Source: an uncultured Rhodospirillales bacterium
GTDB lineage: Bacteria > Pseudomonadota > Alphaproteobacteria > Rhodospirillales > JABHCV01
Direction of reading: 5' to 3'
Assembly (NCBI GenBank): GCA_938092065.1
Contig: CALKND010000007.1
Location: 1 to 64,000 of the forward strand
Length of the DNA: 64,000 nucleotides
In this document: piece by piece, positions 25,003-34,196 of the stretch
Layout: every line of letters starts with the position of its first letter
Numbering within the stretch: position 1 is the first letter of the stretch
Notes under the pieces: generated by a model
Databases searched by the model: none
What the model was told of the DNA's origin: nothing
What the model saw: the letters and a program-made list of their open reading frames with translations, nothing else
Position numbers and translations under genes: made by a program

Positions 25003-25179
25003 CAAAAGTAAAAAGTTAAACTATAAAATATACTTAGTATTGAGTAATTACTCTTAGAAATTTATCCATTAGCCAATTGGGTGTTCTGCAGTTTTCCCTA
25101 TTGGATAATTACAGTTCAAAGTGCTTTTACAAAAATAGCACTACATAAAAAAATCAAACAAAGTTCATGATCAATGAAT

Positions 25180-25503
25180 TTATTCTGTTTTTTCGATAAT
25201 TTGAATGGCCTCAAAACCCTCAAACTGAGGTGGCCCCATATAGATGTCTTTTCTACTACCTCCTGCATTAGCGTGAGCTTTACGAAATGCATCAGATTTT
25301 GTCCATCCTTCAAAATGTTCTTTGCTCTCCCAGATGGTATGTGAAATGAAAAGTGTATGGTCTTCACGTTCCGGACCCCGTAAAAGGTGAAATTCAACAA
25401 ACCCCAATACTTCGTTTAAGTACGAATCTCGCTCCATCCAAATACATTCAAATTCAGACTCTTCGCCTTTGATAATACAAAAACGATTCATTGCGATGAA
25501 CAT
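25180..25503 (-). CDS. Antibiotic biosynthesis monooxygenase / haem-degrading HmoA-like protein
   Basis: 107 residues: FIAMNRFCIIKGEESEFECIW, GFVEFHLLRGPEREDHTLFISHTIWESKEHFEGWTKSDAFRKAHANAG, and FEGFEAIQIIEK. These match the ABM/IsdG-like pattern, in which W-E-S-x-E-x-F-x-x-W-x-x-S-x-x-F-x-x-A-H supplies the conserved Trp and His. It would degrade haem or oxidise an aromatic ring. It is a neighbour of the Bfd-bacterioferritin locus, which supports an iron-recycling role. Alone in its transcript. Confidence 0.82.
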   Translation of the reverse strand: MFIAMNRFCIIKGEESEFECIWMERDSYLNEVLGFVEFHLLRGPEREDHTLFISHTIWESKEHFEGWTKSDAFRKAHANAGGSRKDIYMGPPQFEGFEAIQIIEKTE

Positions 25504-25707
25504 AATTAATTCCTTTTAATAGCCAAAAGACCTATTTTTTCAATGTAGCATCGAAATGGTGCCAAAGAAATATTGTTAAGGGGAGGTTGGAAAAATTACT
25601 CACTTAAATAGCAAGAATTTATTATTGAGAGTGTTTATTAATTAATATGATATAAATTTTAGACTTACCAGAAGTTTCAAATTCCTCTTTAAAATATTTT
25701 TAATATC

Positions 25708-25875
25708 TTATTTTTTCTTTGAGTTGAGCAAACATTCTTCTATTTCTGGCACACACTTTCCACAGCATTCCTCTACCTTATAACAAGCAAAAACCTCTCC
25801 TGCTTTATTTAGGCCACCTGCACAAGCTTTAACGACGTCAGTAACAGTCAAACCATTACAATTACATAAATACAT
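25708..25875 (-). CDS. bfd: Bacterioferritin-associated ferredoxin
   Basis: 55 residues, missed by length filters. MYLCNCNGLTVTDVVKACAG, then FACYKVEECCGKCVPEIEECL. Four [2Fe-2S]-binding Cys are arranged C-x-C ... C-x-x-C (residues 4, 6, 38 and 41 in my count), as in Bfd. Bfd docks on bacterioferritin and delivers electrons so that stored Fe(III) is released as Fe(II). It is divergent from the bacterioferritin gene across a 226-bp gap, which supports the call. The spacing of the last Cys pair should be confirmed by alignment. Confidence 0.88.
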   Translation of the reverse strand: MYLCNCNGLTVTDVVKACAGGLNKAGEVFACYKVEECCGKCVPEIEECLLNSKKK

Positions 25876-26101
25876 TCAATTTATCTCTAATAATTTTTTT
25901 GAAAATAATGAAATTAATAACTATTATCAAGTAAAAAACCACTCTCCGTTTAGTTGATTGTTTTTATAAAGTTTTATACTTTGCAAGTAATAATTACTAT
26001 CAACTTATTGATTTAACACAATATTTTTTTAAAACAACTTGACGGCAAGTGCTTAAAAAGTTTCTCTTGTGAAAATATTTTTTTAAATAAGGAAATTAGC
26101 C

Positions 26102-26587
26102 ATGCTTGGTAATAAATTGGTAATCCTCGAACTTAATGCAATTCTTAAAAATGAGTTGACCGCAATTAATCAATATTTTTTACATGCTCGAATGTTAAAG
26201 GATTGGGGATTACTTAGATTAGCAGACAAAGTTTATCATGAGTCAATTGGTGAAATGAAACATGCCGATTTGTTAATAGAACGCATTCTCATGATTGATG
26301 CGCTACCCAATCTCCAAGACCTTGGTAAATTGGGAATAGGTGAAGATGTTCCTGAGGTGTTTACATCTGATTTAAAATCGGAAACAACTAATCAAAGAGA
26401 CCTTAAAAAAGCAATTGATGTCTGTGAGCAAAACAAAGATTTTGTTTCGAGAGAAATTTTCCAAAATATTTTAGAGGATACTGAGGAACATATTGACTGG
26501 ATAGAAACCCAACAATCACTGATTGAGAAAACAGGTTTGCAGAACTATCTTCAAGAACAAATGTTTGAAGGATCTGGTGCCACTTAA
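26102..26587 (+). CDS. bfr: Bacterioferritin, with one ferroxidase ligand substituted
   Basis: 161 residues, full family length. Conserved from [22 protein letters not shown] through [30 protein letters not shown] and GLQNYLQEQ. Met52 for the bridging haem and the ferroxidase residues Glu18, Glu51, His54, Glu94 and His130 are present. The family Glu127 reads Thr in [10 protein letters not shown]. Stores iron as a 24-mer and is divergent from bfd. Fur-like or Irr-like control is likely from the family, but I see only a weak GATAAT-rich match in the shared gap. Confidence 0.93.
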   Translation: MLGNKLVILELNAILKNELTAINQYFLHARMLKDWGLLRLADKVYHESIGEMKHADLLIERILMIDALPNLQDLGKLGIGEDVPEVFTSDLKSETTNQRDLKKAIDVCEQNKDFVSREIFQNILEDTEEHIDWIETQQSLIEKTGLQNYLQEQMFEGSGAT

Positions 26588-26605
26588 AAAAAGAGTTTAA
26601 AAAGT

Positions 26606-27010
26606 TTACCTTTTATAAAAATATTTGTACTTTTTCTTCCGTGCTATATGCATAATTATTGAATAAAACGCAAAAAAAGATAAAACAAAAAATTCCGAGT
26701 GTATTACTTGAGCTTTATAAAAAACAAAGATCCCAACTATGGTTAAAATTTTTAAATATATTTCTAAAAAATATATTGATGGAAATTCTCTATCCGCACT
26801 AATCAAATGCATAACTGAAAAATATATAACGGTTAAAAATACAGCGAGTCTAACAGATTGCCATCGATGGTAGGGAACCATTTCTGCCTCAACAAATGTA
26901 AACGGAAAAATGATAGTTACTCCGAAGAGAGCTTCAAATGAAACATATGTTGCCCAAAGGGCAATTAAGGTTATCAAAAGATTTACTATCGAATTTAGCG
27001 TTTTAGACAT
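26606..27010 (-). CDS. Hypothetical integral membrane protein (134 aa)
   Basis: I chose ATG 27010 (GGGA eight bases upstream) over ATG 27034, which lies upstream of that site. About four membrane helices: NSIVNLLITLIALWATYVSF, RLAVFLTVIYFSVMHL, LEIYLKILTIVGIFVFY and FVLSFFAFYSIIMHIA, then a KKKYKYFYKR tail. The TRAP-transporter small-subunit family has a similar outline (four helices, W in helix 1, R-W-x-S), but no dctM gene is adjacent, so the family is not claimed. Confidence 0.6.
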   Translation of the reverse strand: MSKTLNSIVNLLITLIALWATYVSFEALFGVTIIFPFTFVEAEMVPYHRWQSVRLAVFLTVIYFSVMHLISADREFPSIYFLEIYLKILTIVGIFVFYKAQVIHSEFFVLSFFAFYSIIMHIARKKKYKYFYKR

Positions 27011-27063
27011 TTGCTTTTCCCATAAAAAGAACAAAACTTTTTAAGAAAATTCAATTATCAAAT

Positions 27064-27363
27064 TTAATTTAAGGGTTTTTTGGCAAAAAATCCACCCAAT
27101 ACATAAAGCTCCCTGAGAATGCCATTCATATACGTTCTGAATGTACTATCGAATTTGGCATCTAGCACGAGGCGACTTATCATAGAACCACACAAAGGCA
27201 ATACTGTTAACCACTCGATATCGTTTCCACTTCTTTTTTACATTGAAATGATTATTATTATTTCCAACGTACTATCTGAAACATTTGTAGGCCCCTTACC
27301 CACCATAGACAAAGTCAAGCCTAATCCATAATCATGGAATTGTTGATATTTAAACCCTCTCAC
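27064..27363 (-). pseudogene. Possible gene remnant with in-frame TAA
   Basis: A frame from GTG 27363 to TAA 27064 reads protein-like on both sides of one stop (TAA 27238-27240). The first half is KYQQFHDYGLGLTLSMVGKG; the second is EWLTVLPLCGSMISRLVLDA followed by FRTYMNGILRELYVLGGFFA. The frame is not shifted. I do not recognise the family. Composition and continuity suggest a recently broken gene, but chance cannot be excluded at this length. Confidence 0.35.
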
Positions 27364-27555
27364 GATTTATTCGCATAAAAGAAATCACAAAGAACAATGT
27401 CAATAAATCAGAAACAACCATATGGTTTATTTAATGATTAACATCGACTAATAATCTAATATTTTAGCTATAAAAATGTTAAGATATTTCTGTTATTGAA
27501 TCCTAATAAAGGCCAGGTCACATAAAAATCAAAAACAACAACTGGGCTAAACACA

Positions 27556-28572
27556 ATGGAAAAGTTTACCAAGACTCTTAAAGCTCGATTTTTCATTTTC
27601 TTAAATGATTGTCGTGACTGGGGGCCTGGCGTATTAATTTGTGTCACCATAGCCACGGCAGCTCAATTCCTAGCTCAACATTATGGGGCGCCTCAAATGC
27701 TTTTCGCCCTACTACTAGGAATGGCCTTTCATTTTCTGTCAGAAGAAGGACCCTGCAGGACCGGCATTTATTATTCTGCTAACACGTTACTTAGATTTGG
27801 TGTAGCACTGCTTGGCCTTCGCATTACATTCGAGCAAGTTCTCAGCCTAGGACTAGACACTGTCGGCCTACTAATGAGTGGGCTTACTATGACACTTATA
27901 TTTGGCATTGGAGCATCAAAAATTATGGGCCGAGGAATACGCTTCGGCATCCTAACAGGAGGTTCTGTGGCAATCTGTGGGGCTTCGGCAGCCCTAGCTA
28001 TTGCCGCAATCTTACCAAAATCCGTGAACGAGCGCGACACCATCTTTACTGTTATTGCGGTCACAACCTTCAGCACCATCGCTATGGTGCTCTATCCTAT
28101 CATTGCTACGTTTATGGGATTAGAAGATAGCTTGTCTGGCATCTTTATCGGTGGCACTATCCACGATGTCGCCCAGGTTGTTGGTGCGGGATACACTATA
28201 TCTAATGAAGCAGGAGATATAGCTACAGTTACTAAGTTATTCAGAGTCGCAATGCTTGTTCCTTTAGTCCTTGTACTTTCAATAGTTTACCATGGTAAGA
28301 ATAAAAGTACTGGTCGAACACCCCTACCTCTATTCATCGTTGGTTTTTGTGCCATGGTGACACTCAACAGTAGCGGAGTAATTCCCGACTTGATCCATGG
28401 ACTATTGATTGACTTATCACAATGGTGTTTGGTCACTGCAATTGCAGCGCTTGGAATCAAAACCTCCCTAAAGGCGATGATGACTATCGGATATCAACCG
28501 GTAGCAGTTCTTTTTATGGAGACGGTGTTTATTGCAGCTTGGATATTGGGCGGCATTTATCTACTTAAATAA
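27556..28572 (+). CDS. YeiH-family (UPF0324) putative sulfate/sulfonate exporter
   Basis: 338 residues with about 10 membrane helices. Family motifs: LLRFGVALLGLRITFEQVLSLG, ILTGGSVAICGASAALAIAAILP, and the middle SLSGIFIGGTIHDVAQVVGAGYTIS. In bacteria that degrade taurine or other sulfonates, YeiH-type proteins are thought to export sulfite or sulfate, but the activity is not settled. No sulfonate-degrading gene is adjacent. It may serve the sulfur economy suggested by the 2003-7613 operon. Confidence 0.88.
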   Translation: MEKFTKTLKARFFIFLNDCRDWGPGVLICVTIATAAQFLAQHYGAPQMLFALLLGMAFHFLSEEGPCRTGIYYSANTLLRFGVALLGLRITFEQVLSLGLDTVGLLMSGLTMTLIFGIGASKIMGRGIRFGILTGGSVAICGASAALAIAAILPKSVNERDTIFTVIAVTTFSTIAMVLYPIIATFMGLEDSLSGIFIGGTIHDVAQVVGAGYTISNEAGDIATVTKLFRVAMLVPLVLVLSIVYHGKNKSTGRTPLPLFIVGFCAMVTLNSSGVIPDLIHGLLIDLSQWCLVTAIAALGIKTSLKAMMTIGYQPVAVLFMETVFIAAWILGGIYLLK

Positions 28573-28743
28573 AAAGTTGTTTCGCAATTAATTTTATGTA
28601 GTTGTTTGTTAATAATTAAAAAGATTACTTTCAAAAACCTCAGTAGCTTTCCAAATTTCTTTTAGGCATTTTATCTAGAGAACTTTTTGTGGACCTAAGT
28701 TCCAAGACTTTATTCACGGAGTATTTTTTAATTTTCCTCTAAT

Positions 28744-29649
28744 TCAGGAATCTCTGCTGCTCACATTAGGAAGTTTAATGCCACTAAGTGCGCCATAAAC
28801 TTTGATCACGGCTGCATCATCATCACCTCCCAAGCCCATAACATTCGCAGCAACAAACTGTTTGAAGGCAGCGGTAGATACAGGGAGCGGAAAACTCTCA
28901 CGTTTACCAGCGTCTAAACCAATACCCAAGTCTTTAACAAATATATCAACTGCACTTTTTGGTGTGTAATCATTATTCAAAACATGAGGCACACGGTCTT
29001 CAAATATCCACGAATTTCCGGCAGATAAGGTAATTACTTCGAACAAAGTCTCAGCATCAATACCAGATTTAATGCTCAGTGCTATAGCTTCCATAGCCGC
29101 TGCAATATGCACTCCCACCAAAAGTTGATTGATCATTTTCATCGTGGAGCCAATACCAAATTCGTCCCCAAGCTCAAATACATTTTCAGCAATCGCGTTC
29201 AAGAATAAACGAGCACGTGCGTAGGCGTCAGGCGCACCCGAGCACATAACAGAAAGCTAGCCATCAGTTGCTTTTATACTGCCTCCAGATATAGGCGCAT
29301 CAAGATACAACAGACCCATAGAATTCAATCTAGAAGAAACGTCACGGGCATAATCTGGAGTGACTGTAGCGCAACCAATTACAACATCACCCATTGGCAA
29401 TACATTAGAAGCGCAGTTTTCCACAAAGAGTACGGCTTCTGTTTGCTCCTGATTAACGACTACAATAGCGAGACAGTCAGAATCAACAGCGGCTTGTTCA
29501 GATTTTATGGCAACTTCACCTCCTGCTTTAGAAAAAATTGAGCGTTTGTCTTCAGATACATCAAACCCTACCGTATCCAAACCAGCTCGTAGTGAAGACT
29601 TGGCTATTCCCATTCCCATTGCGCCTAAACCAACTACAGCTACCTTCAT
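28744..29649 (-). pseudogene. 3-hydroxyisobutyrate/L-threonate dehydrogenase-type gene interrupted by TAG
   Basis: ATG 29649 opens a Rossmann motif, VAVVGLGAMGMGIAKSSLRAG, and the 6-phosphogluconate-dehydrogenase-type C-terminal domain with the catalytic Lys (GIGSTMKMINQLLVGVHIAAAMEA) follows. The frame is continuous except for TAG at 29257-29259, in SGGSIKATDG-stop-LSVMCSG, exactly in the family's S-G-G-x-x-x-A-x-x-G-x-L-x-x-M motif. The sense codon was probably CAG, AAG or GAG. Two ORFs of 130 and 167 codons remain. It would have oxidised a hydroxy-acid. It is either a fresh pseudogene or a sequencing or suppressible nonsense variant. Confidence 0.85.
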
Positions 29650-29677
29650 TATTTTTGATCTTTTTTTTGTTTAGATA

Positions 29678-30514
29678 TTACACACCTTCTAAACGCCTTC
29701 TAAAAAAACCATCAACTAAAATCATGTGTGGGACTGTAAGAGCGGCAAGTCCAATGAAAATCACGCGTAACAGGGCGGTTTCTCCTGACATTTGATCAAT
29801 GCACCACCAGTACGCAACGCCACCCAAAATCCAGCTGGCGAATGTAAAGGCAATCGCTTGAAAATAGAAATCATTACGCCGAAGTGCTGTCTGTAAAGAT
29901 CTCCACAAAACCAAAAAATGACGCATAGAGTGTATACAGCAAAAATAAAGGGCAAAACCAACAAGCGGTTGAAAAAAAACAAAAACAAGAAGCAACAAAT
30001 TTAATTCAATGAATGCAGGGCGCCAACGTTGATCGAGGAAGGCTTGCCAAGCATAAATCATGAAAACAGGCACAAAAACCATCGAGGCCACATCTATAGC
30101 TATCCAAACAACAGTAGATTCCTGCCCAGTTAGATAATTAAAAATTTTATCGACCTCTAACTTATGAAACTGACTTATACCAACTACAACTACAGCTCCA
30201 TGGGCAACAACTTGCACCCACCTAAACCAACCACATATGGCGCGAGCGTCACCAAAACCAAAATGAAGTACGCTGATAAGAAGGAATAAAATTAATGATT
30301 CAACAGGAAAGGCTAGCCACAAAACTACAACCGATACTGCAATCAAGACGTAAAGAAATAAAAATCTAGTCAAAAAGTAAGGACGTTTCATAAAACCAAG
30401 ATGGGAAGCAATCGCACCATCAAAGGCACCATGAGGCAAACCAATTATGACTACCGCTGAAAGAGCCATCAGATTTTGCAGGCCAAGGATTGCTATGAGA
30501 TTATCAACAGCCAT
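29678..30514 (-). CDS. blh: Brp/Blh-type beta-carotene 15,15'-dioxygenase (retinal synthesis)
   Basis: 278 residues, integral membrane with about seven or eight helices. It splits beta-carotene into two molecules of retinal for the proteorhodopsin encoded upstream. The iron-binding histidines are recognisable in GLPHGAFD (His28), HFGFGD (His84) and CIHSMRH (His195 and His199), with VPHMILVD near the end. It is the last gene of the crtEIBY-blh set, following crtY by 47 bp. Confidence 0.92.
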   Translation of the reverse strand: MAVDNLIAILGLQNLMALSAVVIIGLPHGAFDGAIASHLGFMKRPYFLTRFLFLYVLIAVSVVVLWLAFPVESLILFLLISVLHFGFGDARAICGWFRWVQVVAHGAVVVVGISQFHKLEVDKIFNYLTGQESTVVWIAIDVASMVFVPVFMIYAWQAFLDQRWRPAFIELNLLLLVFVFFQPLVGFALYFCCIHSMRHFLVLWRSLQTALRRNDFYFQAIAFTFASWILGGVAYWWCIDQMSGETALLRVIFIGLAALTVPHMILVDGFFRRRLEGV

Positions 30515-30561
30515 CAGTCTTCCAACGTGGTTGTAGATTTTCTGATGTCAATATCTTTCCT

Positions 30562-31722
30562 CTAGAATTTTCTGGTGAGCAAAAAAACTAAAGCTTTCAT
30601 AAAAATAATTTTTGGCATAGCCAAAACCACCTTCAAGCGAAGCCACCATCCCGCATCACCACTTAGAAACAAGGCAAATTCATCTCCATTTAGCGCTTTT
30701 GCCATCTTTAAAAATAATTCTGGAGCCGCCTCAGGTCTTTTTTTCAAAACAGTTATAAACACCTCATCCATCCAGAGATCAACAAGTTTGTGCGGGCGTG
30801 TGATGACTAAAGGGCATGATGTATTTTCACTTTTCTTTTTACTTTTAGCTTGTTGGATAGTTGCTAATATCTGTTTTTGAATAAAAGCAAAGGCATAACC
30901 GCTAGATGGTCGAATGGCTTCACCGTTACCTCCAATGCCTTTATTAACACATTTACTTACAGGAAGACGCCCAAGCGGAATACCACCTTTTTCAACACGT
31001 ATTACAGTGAAATCACAAATTTCGCAGTGTTGATCAAGATAAGACTCAATTGCCGTCTCAAAAAAAGTATCTGGTGCACGGTTTTGGGAGAACATAGTTG
31101 ACTCAACGAGTGCGTTACTGCTTGAAAATGGAAGTATGTAGATAAAATGAATTCCTCTAGATTGATCGCATCTAAAGTCCATTAAAATAGCTTTTTTTGC
31201 ATCAAAACTGCCCGGTGAAGCTTCAATTTCCCAGCCAATGAAGTACTGGAACATTTGGTTAATTGGAACAACGGGTGGCCGACTATCGAGGACCTGCGCT
31301 TGAGGGGCATCAATTAATTTTGACTGACCAACAAAACTTACACCATTATTTTTAGCAAGCTGGCGACAATTTCTTTCCCACTTAGTTCTTTGCAAAGCAT
31401 AGTATGGGTGGAACTCTGATGATAAAATAACGTTTCCCTTGAGGGTAGTGATACTCCAGAAATGCCATTTTTTTCTTGCTAGCTTTACAGCCTTATCAAG
31501 ACCATCAATCCACCAAAACCCCCAAATGTGGTCTTTTGATTCTGGTGCCCCATCTGGATGAACAATTGTCATTTGGTGCTGAGGTAATTCATCCGCGCGT
31601 GCGGCAAGCGATAAAGCGGCACAACCATCACCAATTATATACACTGCTTGCTTGGTGCTTGAAATTGACTCATTATTTGACAAAGGGAAGCCCTTGAAGA
31701 CAAGTGTGGAGCGAGCGATCAT
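30562..31722 (-). CDS. crtY: Lycopene beta-cyclase
   Basis: 386 residues. An N-terminal dinucleotide-binding motif is seen in a divergent form (VYIIGDGCAALSLAARA). The CrtY signature regions follow: HIWGFWWIDGLDKAV, YYALQRTKWE, FQYFIGWEIEA, and GKAIRPSSGYAFAFIQKQ-like GEAIRPSSGYAF. Cyclises both ends of lycopene to beta-carotene. Its start overlaps the end of crtB by 50 bp, supporting cotranslation. Position between crtB and blh completes the retinal pathway. Confidence 0.9.
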   Translation of the reverse strand: MIARSTLVFKGFPLSNNESISSTKQAVYIIGDGCAALSLAARADELPQHQMTIVHPDGAPESKDHIWGFWWIDGLDKAVKLARKKWHFWSITTLKGNVILSSEFHPYYALQRTKWERNCRQLAKNNGVSFVGQSKLIDAPQAQVLDSRPPVVPINQMFQYFIGWEIEASPGSFDAKKAILMDFRCDQSRGIHFIYILPFSSSNALVESTMFSQNRAPDTFFETAIESYLDQHCEICDFTVIRVEKGGIPLGRLPVSKCVNKGIGGNGEAIRPSSGYAFAFIQKQILATIQQAKSKKKSENTSCPLVITRPHKLVDLWMDEVFITVLKKRPEAAPELFLKMAKALNGDEFALFLSGDAGWWLRLKVVLAMPKIIFMKALVFLLTRKF

Positions 31723-32602
31723 GTTTCTTATTATTTAGCATGGGCAAACGCGAAGAGAGACTCCCAAGGGCAATTAGAGAGTGCTTTAACTTAGTACTTT
31801 TGCTCGTCACCTGCCGTGCCTTATGCCATGCGTATCCATTAGCTTTAAGTTGCATTCCAATCTGACGATAAACGCGTGCCGCTATTGCTATGCCAACGTG
31901 GGCTCGCCAAGGAAGGTACGAATAACCAATAGCACCACTTTGATAAAATCTATCGGCTAGTTCAAGGAGGTGTGCTAGTGAGGCTTTAATCAGAATAGCA
32001 TTTTTACCATTCGGGTCCTTTGAAGCCAGACATATGGCGCTTGGAGATAAATCACCTACCCATTCAGCAGGAATGTAACGGCGTCCCATACGCGCGTCTT
32101 CCAATACATCGCGTGCAATATTGGTTAACTGCATCCCAATTCCAAGGTCAATTGCAAATGCCATGGCATCTGAATCCTGAGAGTTTAGAACCCCACACAT
32201 TAACAACCCAACCGTTCCAGCCACCCGATATGAATAACGCAACAAATCTGCTTCAGTAGACAGACAAACCTTATCCTCCTGATCCTGTAGCAAACCATCT
32301 AGAAGCGCTAACAGGACAGTTTTTGCAAAACCCATTTCTGAAATAAAAGGCTGAAAATCCCCTAAAGCTGGATCGTCACTAGGCTGCCCTGATTGCAAGC
32401 TTGCGCGAATACGGGTAAGGCGCATGGGCCCATCAGTGATGTCTCCGTCGGCCATGTCATCAAGGACACGACAAAAAGCATAAAGGCGAGCAGCATTATA
32501 ACCCATTTGGGCGCTTAAAAAATGACTTGCCCAGTAAAAACTCTTGCCATTTACTGAAAGAGAAATCTGTGGTTTGAAGACTTCGTTTTGACTCGTTCCC
32601 AT
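31673..32602 (-). CDS. crtB: Phytoene synthase
   Basis: 309 residues. Joins two geranylgeranyl diphosphates into phytoene. The first Asp-rich motif lies in YAFCRVLDDMADGD, and the second in GIGMQLTNIARDVLEDARMGRRYIPAEW. FYWASHFLSAQM is the usual N-terminal start. It is 42 bp downstream of crtI and overlaps crtY. Confidence 0.93.
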   Translation of the reverse strand: MGTSQNEVFKPQISLSVNGKSFYWASHFLSAQMGYNAARLYAFCRVLDDMADGDITDGPMRLTRIRASLQSGQPSDDPALGDFQPFISEMGFAKTVLLALLDGLLQDQEDKVCLSTEADLLRYSYRVAGTVGLLMCGVLNSQDSDAMAFAIDLGIGMQLTNIARDVLEDARMGRRYIPAEWVGDLSPSAICLASKDPNGKNAILIKASLAHLLELADRFYQSGAIGYSYLPWRAHVGIAIAARVYRQIGMQLKANGYAWHKARQVTSKSTKLKHSLIALGSLSSRLPMLNNKKHDRSLHTCLQGLPFVK

Positions 32603-32644
32603 GTTATGGGCACAAGGATTATTGTTTGGCCTAATAGTCCCCTC

Positions 32645-34192
32645 CTAGCTTGTCTTGCGTTTCTGATCCTCTTCTTCTATGAGCGTCTCAACCACTTTGG
32701 CTGAACAAAGCACGCCTGGCATGCCAGCTCCAGGGTGTGCTCCCGCACTTGAAAAATAGAGATTTGGTATATGCGGGTCACGATTATGATAACGAAACCA
32801 TGCTGACTGAGAAAAAATTGGGGCAATAGAAAATCCTGCGCCATGCATGGAACGATAATCAGATTTAAAATCTGCAGGCGTCATCCAAAAATCATTACTA
32901 ATAGTAGTTTCAAGCTTTGGCATGATAGTGTTACTAAGAGCGGCAACAATTCGATCACGAAGTTCTGGTCCCTTCATCTCCCAATCAATATTACCAAGCA
33001 GATTAGGTACTGGACACAATACATAAAAGCTATCACAACCCTTTGGCGCAAAACTCGGGTCAGTTGCTGTCGGACGATGAATGTAAAGTGAGAAGTCCTC
33101 TGCCAAGATCTTTTTATCAAAAATATCAGCAAGTAATTCTTTGTAGCGTGAACCCATCCAGATTGTGTGGTGAGCCATGTCAGAATAGACTTCACTGGTA
33201 CCGAAGAACAACACATAAAGCCCCATTGAATATTGTGTAAGAGACTCCGGAAAAGCACGTTTTCGACGTTGCTCGGCAGGTCGTAGCATTTGCTTATAAA
33301 CTGTTGGAGGATCACCGTTACAGATTACTCTATCTGCAGTAAACAACTGACCATCAACAGCACGCGCGCCTGTTGCACTGCCCCTATCAACGGTGATTTC
33401 TTCGATATCAGTGCCGAGTACTATTTGAATTCCGACCCTTTCAACCAATTTGTGTAGTTCAGCAACTAATTTACCTGTACCCCCCATGCAAAAGAAAACA
33501 CCCCAACGGCGTTCTAGATAATGGATCAGGCTATAGATTGATGTCGTGGTAAAAGGATTTCCCCCGACTAGCAGTGGGTGGATTGAAAACGCTTGGCGCA
33601 ATAGTGGATGCTTAATATAACTATTTACCAACTGAGCAACCGTTTTATAACTGCGTAATCTTAACAATGATGGCACTTGGGCTATCATTGTCCAAAAATT
33701 AGTAAAAGGCTTATCGGCAAGTTTTTCGTAGCCAATTTTAAAAATTGCTTTAGATGCCTTCAGTAAGTCAGAATAGCCTTGAACATCTTGAGGATTAAAA
33801 CGCTTAATTTCTTCATTAGTGTCTTCAATAGATGGGCAATAGTCAAACTGCTCACCACTATGAAAATAAAACCTATACCATGGGTCTAACGGCCGAAACT
33901 CAAGAAAGTCCTCACGTTTTTCTCCGAAGAGTTCGAACAGTTCATCAAAAAGAAAAGGGGCTGTAATAAGTGTGGGACCCGCATCATGGCGAAAGCCACC
34001 TTTTTGGAATACTTGTGCACGCCCACCAATAAATTGCAATCTATCTACAATGGTTACTGAATAACCTTTTGCTCGCATACGTAAAGCAGCAGCAATACCA
34101 CCAAATCCTGCACCAATTACCAGAACATTACTACGATGGAAGGTTTGATGTGACTGGGAATCATCCATAGCTGTAGAGGGCCAATTGCGCAT
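32645..34192 (-). CDS. crtI: Phytoene desaturase
   Basis: 515 residues, the usual length. FAD-binding motif near the start (VLVIGAGFGGIAAALRMRAKG), then GGRAQVFQKGGFRHDAGPTLI and the C-terminal YFSSAGAHPGAGMPGVLCSAKVV. Converts phytoene to lycopene in four steps. The start is either ATG 34192 or ATG 34168; both follow the end of crtE closely, and neither has a clear ribosome binding site. Confidence 0.95.
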   Translation of the reverse strand: MRNWPSTAMDDSQSHQTFHRSNVLVIGAGFGGIAAALRMRAKGYSVTIVDRLQFIGGRAQVFQKGGFRHDAGPTLITAPFLFDELFELFGEKREDFLEFRPLDPWYRFYFHSGEQFDYCPSIEDTNEEIKRFNPQDVQGYSDLLKASKAIFKIGYEKLADKPFTNFWTMIAQVPSLLRLRSYKTVAQLVNSYIKHPLLRQAFSIHPLLVGGNPFTTTSIYSLIHYLERRWGVFFCMGGTGKLVAELHKLVERVGIQIVLGTDIEEITVDRGSATGARAVDGQLFTADRVICNGDPPTVYKQMLRPAEQRRKRAFPESLTQYSMGLYVLFFGTSEVYSDMAHHTIWMGSRYKELLADIFDKKILAEDFSLYIHRPTATDPSFAPKGCDSFYVLCPVPNLLGNIDWEMKGPELRDRIVAALSNTIMPKLETTISNDFWMTPADFKSDYRSMHGAGFSIAPIFSQSAWFRYHNRDPHIPNLYFSSAGAHPGAGMPGVLCSAKVVETLIEEEDQKRKTS

Positions 34193-34196
34193 TATA

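Noticed and set aside
25876-26101. Weak Fur-like match between bfd and bfr
   Set aside because: About 13 of 19 positions match and it is not symmetrical; in AT-rich DNA this is expected by chance.
27119-27331. 70-codon rightward ORF
   Set aside because: The opposite strand in the same place has a better, though broken, protein-like frame.
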